NCBI GenBank assembly: GCA_026396355.1
Contig: JAPLWY010000018.1
Location: forward strand, 4,015 to 16,405
Source: Microcaldota archaeon
GTDB taxonomy: Archaea > Micrarchaeota > Micrarchaeia > Anstonellales > Anstonellaceae
Length of the DNA: 12,391 nt
Reading direction: 5' to 3'
A model generated the notes under the pieces. It did no database searches, was not told the DNA's origin, and worked only from the letters and a program-made list of their open reading frames with translations. Of the stretch, positions 5,534 through 12,391 are shown piece by piece (position 1 is the stretch's first letter; the number at the start of each line of letters is the position of its first letter). A program made the translations under genes and the position numbers.

Positions 5534-8491
5534 ATGGTGTGCAGAATAGAGATAGCACTAAAGCCTGTTTTTTCAGACCCCAACGGTTCCAGCCTCCATT
5601 CAAAAATGCAGGATTACCTCAAAATCAACACAGTCCACTCTGTGCGCGTGGTGGATGCCTACTCAATCGACCATGCACTTTCAGAAGAGGAGCTTTTGCG
5701 CGTCTCGCAGGAGCTTTTGTGCGACCCTGTCAACCAGCATTTCTCAATCAACTCGCCATGTGTTTCAAATTCCAATTTCTCATTCGCCATATCGGTAGGC
5801 TTCAAGCCAGGTGTAAAGGACAATGTGGGCGGGACTGCGCGCGAGGCAATTGAAGAGCTATTAGGCATCAAGCTTTCTGGGAATGTTTATACTTCCAAGC
5901 ACTATTTGCTTTCTGGAAAAGTGGCAAGGGCAGATGCTGAAAAGATTGCGCGCGAGCTTCTGGCAAACGAGCTCATACAGTGCTTTGAGGTGAAATCAGC
6001 CTCAGAGTTTGGCACAGATGGCTTTGGCGTGCAAATCCAGAAAATGGACATTGCAGGGGGCGGGTTGGTAAAGGAAATAGACTTGAATGTGAGCGACAAG
6101 CGCCTTATCGAAATTTCAAAACAAAGATTGCTGGCACTCTCGCTTGATGAAATGCGCGCGGCAAAGGCGTATTTCACTGACCCTGAAGTGATCCAGGTGC
6201 GAAAATCGCAAGGAATGCCTGCTGCGCCAACTGACGTGGAAATAGAAGTGATTGCGCAGACCTGGTCCGAGCACTGCAAGCACAAGATATTCAATGCGAA
6301 AATCAGCATGAAATCAGGAAAGAAAAAGAGAATAGTGGACTCGATTTTCAAAAGCTTCGTGAAAGCAGCCACGCACAAGCTTTCCAAGAAAAAGAAATGG
6401 CTGGTTTCGGTCTTTACCGACAATGCGGGGATAATAGAGTTTGTGCCTGGCTGGAATGTGGCAATGAAAGTGGAAACCCACAACTCCCCATCCGCTCTTG
6501 ATCCATACGGCGGCGCGCTCACCGGGATACTTGGGGTGAACCGCGACATTTTGGGCTGCGGGATGGGGGCAAAGCCGATTTTCAACACCGATGTTTTCTG
6601 CTTTGCAGACCCGCGCTATTCAGGCGAAATACCGCCAAGGCTGTTCCACCCGCGCCGCGTGCTGGAAGGGGTAAGGGCAGGCGTGGCTGCCGGAGGCAAT
6701 GCATCCGGCATCCCAACAGTGAATGGCTCTCTTTACTTTGATGACAAGTACCTGGGCAAGCCCCTTGTTTATTGCGGGACAGGCGGGCTGATGCCTGCTC
6801 AAATAGGCGAGAAAAAAACGCATGAAAAGGCAGCGCTTCCGGGCGACAGGATATTCATGGTGGGCGGAAGGATTGGGAAAGACGGCATTCATGGCGCCAC
6901 TTTTTCCAGCCAGGAGCTCCATGAAGGCTCGCCGGTTTCGGCAGTGCAGCTTGGCGACCCATACACGCAAAAGAAAATGGTGGACTTTTTGCTTGAGGCG
7001 CGCGACTTGGGGCTTTACAATGCAATAACCGACAATGGGGCAGGCGGGCTTTCCTCCTCAATCGGGGAAATGGCGCAAACTTCTGGCGGCTGCATACTCC
7101 ATCTCGATCGCGCTCCTCTCAAATACCCAGGGCTTGACCCATGGGAAATTTTCGTTTCCGAGTCGCAGGAGAGGATGTCAGTTGCAGTCCCGCCTTCAAA
7201 AGCCGGGCAGTTTGTGCAGCTTGCGCGCCTGCGGAATGTCGAAGTGTCTGACTTAGGAGAATTCACTGCCTCTGGCCGGCTGCACATAATGTATGGCGCA
7301 AAAACAGTGGCTTATTTGGAAATGAATTTCCTGCACAATGGTCTTCCGCAGCTTGAGCTTGATGCCGAGCTTCGCGCACCATCTGCAAGCGAGCCCAAAA
7401 AGCCGGAAAGCGCTGACTTGAATGCTGATTTGCTTTTGCTTCTGACTCGCCCGAACATTTGCTCAAAAGAATATGTAATCCGCCAATACGACCATGAGGT
7501 GCAGGGCAGCTCAGTGGTAAAGCCGCTTTGCGGCAGGAACTCGGACGGTCCTTCCGATGCAGGGGTAATTTCGCCTCTATTTGACAGGAAAGAGGGATTG
7601 GTGATTTCAAACGGGCTTTGTCCGCGCTTTTCCTCGCTTGATGCCTACCAGATGGCTGCAAATGCCGCTGATGAGGCTGTGCGCAATTATGTAGCGGCAG
7701 GGGGCTCGCTTGAGCGCGTGGCATTGCTTGACAATTTCTGCTGGTCAGACCCGATATACTCATCTGAAAACCCTGAAGGCAAGCACAAGCTTGCGCAGCT
7801 GGTGCGCTCGTGCGAGGGGCTGTATGATGCCTGCCTTGCCTATGGCGCGCCATTAATCTCAGGAAAAGACAGCATGAAAAACGATTACCGGCATGGCAAG
7901 TGGAGAATCTCCATCCCCCCAACGCTTTTGGTGAGCGCAATTGGCAGGATAGAGGATGCCTCGCTTGCAATGACTTCTGACTTCAAGAATGAGGGAGATT
8001 CAATTTACATTCTGGGAAAGACGCTAAACGAGCTTGGCGCATCAGAGTACTATGCAATGAAAGGGCAGCTGGGCGCCAATGTGCCAAAAGTGGAATTCAG
8101 GCGCAACTTTGCGCTTTACTCCAAGCTGCAGTCTGCAATTGAGAAAGGACTGGTTGCCTCATGCCATGACTGCTCAGAAGGCGGATTGGCGGTTGCGCTT
8201 TCCGAATCCTGCATAGCGGGCGCAATAGGCGCCTCAGTTTCATTCCAGGGAAAGCATGGCAAGGGGCTCACTCCCACGCAACTCATGTTCTCTGAAAGCG
8301 CAGGCAGGTTCATTGTTTCAGTAAAGAAAAAGGATGAGGTGCGCTTCAAGGCAGTGATGCGCGGCTCTGACTTTGAGATGATTGGCGAAGTGCGCGGCAA
8401 TGCGCTTGAAATTTCATTGAACAATTCAAAACTAGTATCGCAGCCGATGGAATCGCTTCGCGCTGCCTGGAAAAAGACAATGGGCTGGTAG
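5534..8491 (+). CDS. purL: Phosphoribosylformylglycinamidine (FGAM) synthase, synthetase subunit with fused PurS-like domains
   Basis: A 985-residue protein. With ammonia from PurQ and ATP, it converts FGAR to FGAM in de novo purine synthesis. Residues 1-155 contain two related PurS-like units: KPVFSDPNG...VRVVDAYSID, then KPGVKDNVGG...GNVYTSKHYLL. This mimics the PurS dimer of the three-subunit enzyme. Conserved synthetase motifs follow: TWSEHCKHK (243-251), ETHNSPSALDPYGGALTG (314-331), GKDGIHGATFSS (448-459), DNGAGGLSSSIGEM (500-513), GKDSM (777-781) and FSESAGRF (919-926). The Ser in ETHNSPS replaces the His of the commoner ETHNHPS; from memory this Ser form also occurs in other fused PurL proteins of this length. 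The glutaminase is not fused but encoded directly after the stop. Most archaea have separate PurS, PurL and PurQ, so this fused form may have been acquired by transfer. Confidence 0.95.
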   Translation: MVCRIEIALKPVFSDPNGSSLHSKMQDYLKINTVHSVRVVDAYSIDHALSEEELLRVSQELLCDPVNQHFSINSPCVSNSNFSFAISVGFKPGVKDNVGGTAREAIEELLGIKLSGNVYTSKHYLLSGKVARADAEKIARELLANELIQCFEVKSASEFGTDGFGVQIQKMDIAGGGLVKEIDLNVSDKRLIEISKQRLLALSLDEMRAAKAYFTDPEVIQVRKSQGMPAAPTDVEIEVIAQTWSEHCKHKIFNAKISMKSGKKKRIVDSIFKSFVKAATHKLSKKKKWLVSVFTDNAGIIEFVPGWNVAMKVETHNSPSALDPYGGALTGILGVNRDILGCGMGAKPIFNTDVFCFADPRYSGEIPPRLFHPRRVLEGVRAGVAAGGNASGIPTVNGSLYFDDKYLGKPLVYCGTGGLMPAQIGEKKTHEKAALPGDRIFMVGGRIGKDGIHGATFSSQELHEGSPVSAVQLGDPYTQKKMVDFLLEARDLGLYNAITDNGAGGLSSSIGEMAQTSGGCILHLDRAPLKYPGLDPWEIFVSESQERMSVAVPPSKAGQFVQLARLRNVEVSDLGEFTASGRLHIMYGAKTVAYLEMNFLHNGLPQLELDAELRAPSASEPKKPESADLNADLLLLLTRPNICSKEYVIRQYDHEVQGSSVVKPLCGRNSDGPSDAGVISPLFDRKEGLVISNGLCPRFSSLDAYQMAANAADEAVRNYVAAGGSLERVALLDNFCWSDPIYSSENPEGKHKLAQLVRSCEGLYDACLAYGAPLISGKDSMKNDYRHGKWRISIPPTLLVSAIGRIEDASLAMTSDFKNEGDSIYILGKTLNELGASEYYAMKGQLGANVPKVEFRRNFALYSKLQSAIEKGLVASCHDCSEGGLAVALSESCIAGAIGASVSFQGKHGKGLTPTQLMFSESAGRFIVSVKKKDEVRFKAVMRGSDFEMIGEVRGNALEISLNNSKLVSQPMESLRAAWKKTMGW

Positions 8492-9436
8492 ATGTTTATG
8501 CCTTCGAAAAAATCAGCAAGAAAAGCGGCAAAAGCCATTAAAAGGAAAATTGTGATCAAGGGCAAGGCATCTTCTGCCAAAGTTCAGTCTGGCGCAAAAG
8601 CCTCGCAAGCAAAAGCCTTGTTCCTTTCAAAAGCCGTTCCTCTTGCAGTGGAGGCAAAAAAGCCCCGCTGCATTGTGCTTTCAGGCTTTGGGCTGAATTC
8701 CGAGCTTGAGCTTGCGCACGCGTTCTCGCTTGCAGGGGCTGACTCGAAAATAGTGCATTTCTCGGACATCTCTTCAGGCTCAGTGAAGCTTGAGGACTTT
8801 GAGATATTCGCAATCCCTGGCGGCTGGTCTTTCGGCGATGACATAGCAGGAGGCCGGGTGCTTGCCAACAAGCTCAAGAACACTTTCAAATCGCAATTCG
8901 ATTCATTCGTTTCATCAGGCAAGCCAATCCTTGGCGTCTGCAACGGCTTCCAAACACTGGTGAAGCTGGGCGCGCTTCCCAATCTTTCAGGCGCATTCTC
9001 GCAGGAGTCCACGCTCACCTTCAATAAATCCGGAAGGTTTGAGGACAGGTGGGTCTATCTCAAGCCGCAAAAATCAGCCTGCAAATATTTCGAGGGAGTG
9101 GAATTCATCAACTGCCCGGTCAGGCATGGCGAGGGGCAGTTTGTGCCGCGCGACCCTGCAATTCTTGCGCAGCTGCAAAAGCAGGGGCTATTGGCGCTGA
9201 AATACGCAGGCGAAGGGCTGAAAGAGTCTCCAGGCTATCCTGCAAACCCAAACGGCTCGCCCCTTGACATTGCAGGCATTTGCGACAAGAGCGGGAAAAT
9301 ACTCGGGCTCATGCCCCATCCCGAATGCTCAGTAAGAAGAATCACTTTCCCCCATTTCACCTCGGGCATTTCGCACGAGGCAAACAGCATCAGGTTTTTC
9401 AGGAACATTGTGAAAGTTGGGACAGGCTACCTCTGA
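8492..9436 (+). CDS. purQ: FGAM synthase glutaminase subunit with basic N-terminal extension
   Basis: A 314-residue class I glutamine amidotransferase that supplies ammonia to PurL. The core begins near residue 57 (KPRCIVLSGFGLNSELELA). It contains AIPGGWSFGDD (107-117), the nucleophile elbow GVCNGFQ with Cys150, HGEGQF (212-217) and the His/Glu partners in PHPE (His276, Glu278). The core length is close to an ordinary PurQ. The first roughly 55 residues are extra: low-complexity, Lys/Ala/Ser-rich and strongly basic. The ATG follows the purL TAG with no gap; ATG 8498 is an alternative two codons on. Starting at the core itself would need a start codon near residue 57, and no Met lies there, so the tail looks genuinely translated. 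Tight coupling to purL suggests balanced production of the two subunits. Confidence 0.93.
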   Translation: MFMPSKKSARKAAKAIKRKIVIKGKASSAKVQSGAKASQAKALFLSKAVPLAVEAKKPRCIVLSGFGLNSELELAHAFSLAGADSKIVHFSDISSGSVKLEDFEIFAIPGGWSFGDDIAGGRVLANKLKNTFKSQFDSFVSSGKPILGVCNGFQTLVKLGALPNLSGAFSQESTLTFNKSGRFEDRWVYLKPQKSACKYFEGVEFINCPVRHGEGQFVPRDPAILAQLQKQGLLALKYAGEGLKESPGYPANPNGSPLDIAGICDKSGKILGLMPHPECSVRRITFPHFTSGISHEANSIRFFRNIVKVGTGYL

Positions 9437-9445
9437 AGGGATTAA

Positions 9446-10975
9446 ATGGGCATTTTACACAAGCTTTTCGAGCAGTTTGACAAATTCTCGCAGAATAAGA
9501 TTACCGGGCAGGCAATCACTGCAATTGCAGTGGCATTCTTTTCCATATTCGTGCTTGCCCCGCTCTTCTTCGTGTTCCTGCAGCTTGGCAACTTCAAGTT
9601 CCTTCCTGAAATGCGGGAGGCGCTTGCGGTTTCATTCATAATCGCAATACTGGCAACTGCATTTGACTTGCTGTTCGGCATTCCGGTTGCCTGGCTCCTT
9701 ACCAAGAAAAAATTCCCGTTCAGGGATGCGCTTGACGCAGTGATAGACCTGCCGCTCGTGGTGCCTACAAGCGCGCTTGGACTGTCGATTGCGCTTTTCT
9801 GGGGCGCAGGCGGGCTGAGCATGATTGTTCCTGGCCTTGCCCTGATAATTCTTCTGCACATTGCCTTTACCTTCCCCTATGTTGTGCGCACCACGCAGGC
9901 TGCAATAATGGCAATAGATGATGACATGGGCAGGGCTGCAAGCACGCTTGGCGCCTCGCCGCTTCTTTCTTTCCGCACAATCTGGCTCCAGCTGTTCAAG
10001 TCAGGCGCGATTTCAGGCGCAATACTCGCCTTCACCCGCTCGCTTGGCGAAACCGGCGCCACCATAATTGTCGCAGGCGCAGTGCAGACTGTGCCTGTGC
10101 TCACAGTATTCTACAAGAATTCAACCCCGCCTGACATGAATGCCGCGATTTCGCTTTCAATGATACTCATACTGATTTCAGCAGCCATTTTCCTGGTGAT
10201 GCGAAGATGGACTGGCAAGAGCCACTACTCGTTCTCACGCGTCTATGTGGAGGCTGAGAAAAGGCTGAGCAAGTACTCGATGCACGGCTGCGCAATCGGT
10301 CTGCTTGCCTTTTTCGCAATCGTGCTGCTTCCTTCAATTTATTTCCTCAAGTTCACTGATTTTGATTTTTTCACCCCCCAGACAATAAGCGCGATTTCAA
10401 TCTCGTTTGGGGTTGGGATTTCGGCAACGCTGATAACTTTGCTGTTTGGCATTCCATTCTCGCTTTACATTGCCTCCAGCCAGAGAGGAAGCAGCATATT
10501 CAAGCTGTTCAATGATTTAGCGCTTCTGGTGCCAACAGTCACAATCGGAATTTCGCTCTCGCTTTTCTGGGCAGGCAGGCTGCCTGAAATGGATTTATTG
10601 GTGCTCACCAGCGTGGCAGTGATATTCCCGTACTTTGCAGGCACTGTGTCTGAAATTGCCTCCAACCTGGACAGGAGCTTGATTGAGGTTGCCCGCTCGC
10701 TTGGCGCGCGCCCATTCTATGCTTTTCGGACAGTGCTGTTCCCACTATTGCTTCCCACCCTGGTGGCCGGCACGCTGATTGCATTCATGCGAAGCGTTGC
10801 AGAGACAGGCAGCACCTTGGCAGTTTCAAAGACAATTGTGACAATACCAATACTCATAGTAAACCTGAGCAAAGCCGGGCAGAATGCGCAGGCTGCCTCT
10901 GCAGCTGCTCTGCTCCTTGCAATCTCGGTAATAATCGTATTCGCGCTTCGCTCGACCCAGAAAAGGAAATGGTGA
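9446..10975 (+). CDS. ABC transporter permease, two fused permease domains (molybdate/sulfate/iron/thiamine class)
   Basis: A 509-residue integral membrane protein with two binding-protein-dependent permease domains in one chain, each with its own EAA loop that contacts the ATPase. The first is about 163-204 (RAASTLGASPLLSFR...SLGETGATI). The second is about 414-455 (EVARSLGARPFYAFR...VAETGSTL). A phrase such as FPFRDALDAVIDLPLVVPTS is close to ModB/WtpB/CysT permeases. The fused architecture and length are more like FbpB (iron) or ThiP (thiamine). The substrate therefore remains open: an oxyanion, Fe(III), thiamine or similar. It starts 9 nt after the purQ stop and 5 nt separate it from the ATPase gene. 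No substrate-binding protein gene lies in the window. Confidence 0.85.
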   Translation: MGILHKLFEQFDKFSQNKITGQAITAIAVAFFSIFVLAPLFFVFLQLGNFKFLPEMREALAVSFIIAILATAFDLLFGIPVAWLLTKKKFPFRDALDAVIDLPLVVPTSALGLSIALFWGAGGLSMIVPGLALIILLHIAFTFPYVVRTTQAAIMAIDDDMGRAASTLGASPLLSFRTIWLQLFKSGAISGAILAFTRSLGETGATIIVAGAVQTVPVLTVFYKNSTPPDMNAAISLSMILILISAAIFLVMRRWTGKSHYSFSRVYVEAEKRLSKYSMHGCAIGLLAFFAIVLLPSIYFLKFTDFDFFTPQTISAISISFGVGISATLITLLFGIPFSLYIASSQRGSSIFKLFNDLALLVPTVTIGISLSLFWAGRLPEMDLLVLTSVAVIFPYFAGTVSEIASNLDRSLIEVARSLGARPFYAFRTVLFPLLLPTLVAGTLIAFMRSVAETGSTLAVSKTIVTIPILIVNLSKAGQNAQAASAAALLLAISVIIVFALRSTQKRKW

Positions 10976-10980
10976 TTTGA

Positions 10981-11933
10981 ATGCCTGACATTGAACTTAG
11001 GGAAATCTCAAAGCATTACAGCGCGCTTCGCGCAGTGCACAATGCAAACCTCAAGATAAAGGACGGCGAATATGTGGTGCTCCTGGGGCCTTCAGGCTGC
11101 GGCAAGACCACTCTTCTCAAAATGATTGCAGGCATAATAAAGCCGAATTCAGGGCAAGTGTTCATCTCGAAAAAAGACGTCACCGATCTTCCGCCCGAAG
11201 ACAGGGAGCTAGGGTTTGTTTTCCAGAACTATGCGCTTTTCCCTCACCTAAGCGCAAGATTGTGCACCTTGAGAAAAGGCAGTCTGCATATCCCCGCGAG
11301 CTTTCAGGAGGCATGCAGCAGAGGCTGGCTGTTGGCAGGGCAATTTCCACGGGTGCGAAGTTGCTGCTTCTGGATGAGCCTACAAACGCGCTTGACGCTT
11401 ATTTGCGCATTGACATACGGAATGAGCTTCGCAAGATGGCAAAAAGGCTGGGGCTGACTGCAATACACGTCACGCACGACCAGGAGGAGGCAATGGCAAT
11501 TGCTGATAAGATTGTGATAATGAAGGGAGGGGAAATACTGCAGGTGGGCAGCCCAAGCGAGGTGTATGATCACCCATCCTGCCCCTTTGTAGCCAATTTC
11601 CTGGGAGAGGCGAATTTCATCCGCACCAGCTTTTCAGATGGCAAGGCAAAGCTTCTGGACGCAGTCGTCTCTGCCAAGTTGTCTGGCGAGCAGATAGCAG
11701 TCATCCGCCCTGAGAATTTGCGCTTTTCGGAAAGCGGGGCAAAAGTGAGCCTGGTCTCAAAGCACAAGATGGGCCCCTACTTCAAGTACGAGGTTGTGTG
11801 GGAAGGCATCAAGCTGTCCGTGCGCTCGCACGTTGACTGGGAAAACCCCCAGCATCTGACTTTCAATCATCACAATATGCTCTTTTTCAAGGAGCCTGAG
11901 CAGGGGCTGGAAAGGTCGCTTAAGGTCGAGTGA
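10981..11933 (+). pseudogene. ABC transporter ATPase, disrupted by an internal deletion with frameshift
   Basis: This is the ATP-binding subunit for the upstream permease. The first frame (10981 to about 11250) encodes the Walker A GPSGCGKTT (residues 36-44) and the Q-loop VFQNYALFPHLS (Gln82). After that it reads unrelated sequence to a stop at 11457. The second frame picks up at about 11254 with KIVHLEKRQSAYPRE. It gives the signature LSGGMQQR (nt 11301-11324), Walker B LLLLDEPTNALD (from about 11361), the H-loop HVTHDQEEA and a C-terminal TOBE-like domain to 11933. Compared with MalK, about 25-30 residues between PHLS and the signature helix are missing and the frame changes at the gap. 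A simple base-call slip cannot explain both. It is either a real deletion that kills the gene or a local misassembly. Neighbouring genes look intact. Confidence 0.85.
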
Positions 11934-11979
11934 GCCAGTGAAAGGAGAAGGGAAATACCTCTAATTCTGGCAGGGCGCT

Positions 11980-12391
11980 TCAGGAATAGAATGCCTCAAG
12001 CAGATTTGAGAATCCTGCACGCGCAGCCATCCTCTCAAGCGCAAGCGCGTTTTTCGCAAGCAATGTGACATTCAGCGGGATGTTCCCACCCATCTCCGTC
12101 ACTGCCGAGCCGATTGTTGAGACTACTGAAGATGTGCTGTCTATCCCATTCTCGGAAAAGCTCTTTTCAAGCGAGCTTGCCAAAGCTTTGCTGTCAACTT
12201 TTGAATTGTTCTCAAAGCTGCAAAGATATTCCGCCACTGTCCTTGCAATTGCCGAATTGTCGGGAGAAAGCAGCATCATCTGCAGCCCGGATATGAATTC
12301 CTTGTCTTTTTCAGACAGGACCAGCAGGAAATTTTTGTCCAGCCATTCCACTGTCTTGTCTTCCGTCACCCTGATGTTCCCCACATGCATG
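11980..12391 (-). CDS. Partial C-terminal part of a UbiB/ABC1-like atypical kinase
   Basis: The last 136-137 codons of a gene that continues past the right edge; the Met near 12390 is internal. The sequence begins MHVGNIRVTEDKTVEWLDKN, which aligns in style with the family's 'H.GNI.V...G.V...DFG' catalytic and metal-binding stretch. It later has IPLNVTLLAKNALALERMA, matching the 'P....LL.RAL..LEG.A' helix near the end of UbiB/ABC1 proteins. The family acts as an atypical kinase or ATPase, often linked to isoprenoid-quinone or lipid metabolism and frequently membrane-associated. The DFG-equivalent reads DKN, which would weaken metal binding. The gene is convergent with the ATPase gene, 46 nt away. 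The call depends on these two motifs only. Confidence 0.5.
   Translation of the reverse strand, partial: MHVGNIRVTEDKTVEWLDKNFLLVLSEKDKEFISGLQMMLLSPDNSAIARTVAEYLCSFENNSKVDSKALASSLEKSFSENGIDSTSSVVSTIGSAVTEMGGNIPLNVTLLAKNALALERMAARAGFSNLLEAFYS

Noticed and set aside
5902..6588. A 228-codon open frame on the minus strand inside purL
   Set aside because: It is antisense to highly conserved purL motifs, has no promoter and no recognisable protein features.
11240..11270. Programmed ribosomal frameshift in the ATPase gene
   Set aside because: A simple shift would restore frame but not the missing 25-30 residues. No slippery heptamer or following structure is evident.
1..12391. CRISPR array, insertion sequence, toxin-antitoxin pair or defence cluster
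   Set aside because: No regularly spaced repeats, transposase motifs, terminal inverted repeats or paired small toxin-like genes were seen.

Overview
The window looks archaeal. It carries a tRNA-Pro(UGG) gene with no encoded CCA. Most genes start about 28 nt downstream of an AT-rich TATA box, leaving little or no leader, and Shine-Dalgarno sites are scarce. Several proteins are small or unfamiliar, which fits a DPANN-type or similar uncultivated archaeon. That placement is inferred from style and gene content, because no taxonomic marker is present.

Left part (1-2760). The first codons of a minus-strand gene resembling a tRNA-dihydrouridine synthase share a palindromic TATA box with a plus-strand two-helix membrane protein of unknown function. 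A small DUF4870-like membrane protein follows on the minus strand. Next is tRNA-Pro, whose upstream DNA holds two perfect hairpins and a near-copy of the tRNA's own first 16 bases. A 330-residue enzyme of the arginine deiminase / amidinotransferase / DDAH superfamily comes next, also on the minus strand.

Middle (2760-5530). Two plus-strand genes follow. One is a 520-residue protein that I do not recognise. The other is a beta-rich protein that may belong to the AttH/CrtC lipocalin-like group. The TATA box of the second gene lies across the stop codon of the first. A hairpin and T-tract then precede a strong TATA box.

Right part (5530-12391). An apparent operon runs purL (985 aa, with two tandem PurS-like domains fused to the synthetase), purQ (glutaminase subunit with an unusual Lys/Ala-rich N-terminal tail), a fused double-domain ABC permease, and its ATPase. 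PurL and PurQ together make FGAM synthase, the fourth step of de novo purine synthesis. The transporter is of the molybdate/tungstate/sulfate/iron/thiamine class; no substrate-binding protein is present in the window. The ATPase gene is broken. About 25-30 codons between the Q-loop and the ABC signature are missing and the frame changes at the gap, so it is either a pseudogene or an assembly or sequencing error. The window ends with the 3' part of a minus-strand gene resembling the C-terminal half of UbiB/ABC1 atypical kinases, in which the DFG-like motif is altered.

I do not see a convincing new defence or mobile system. The most interesting signals are the structured leader in front of tRNA-Pro, the internal deletion in the ATPase gene, the PurQ tail and the unrecognised 520-residue protein.
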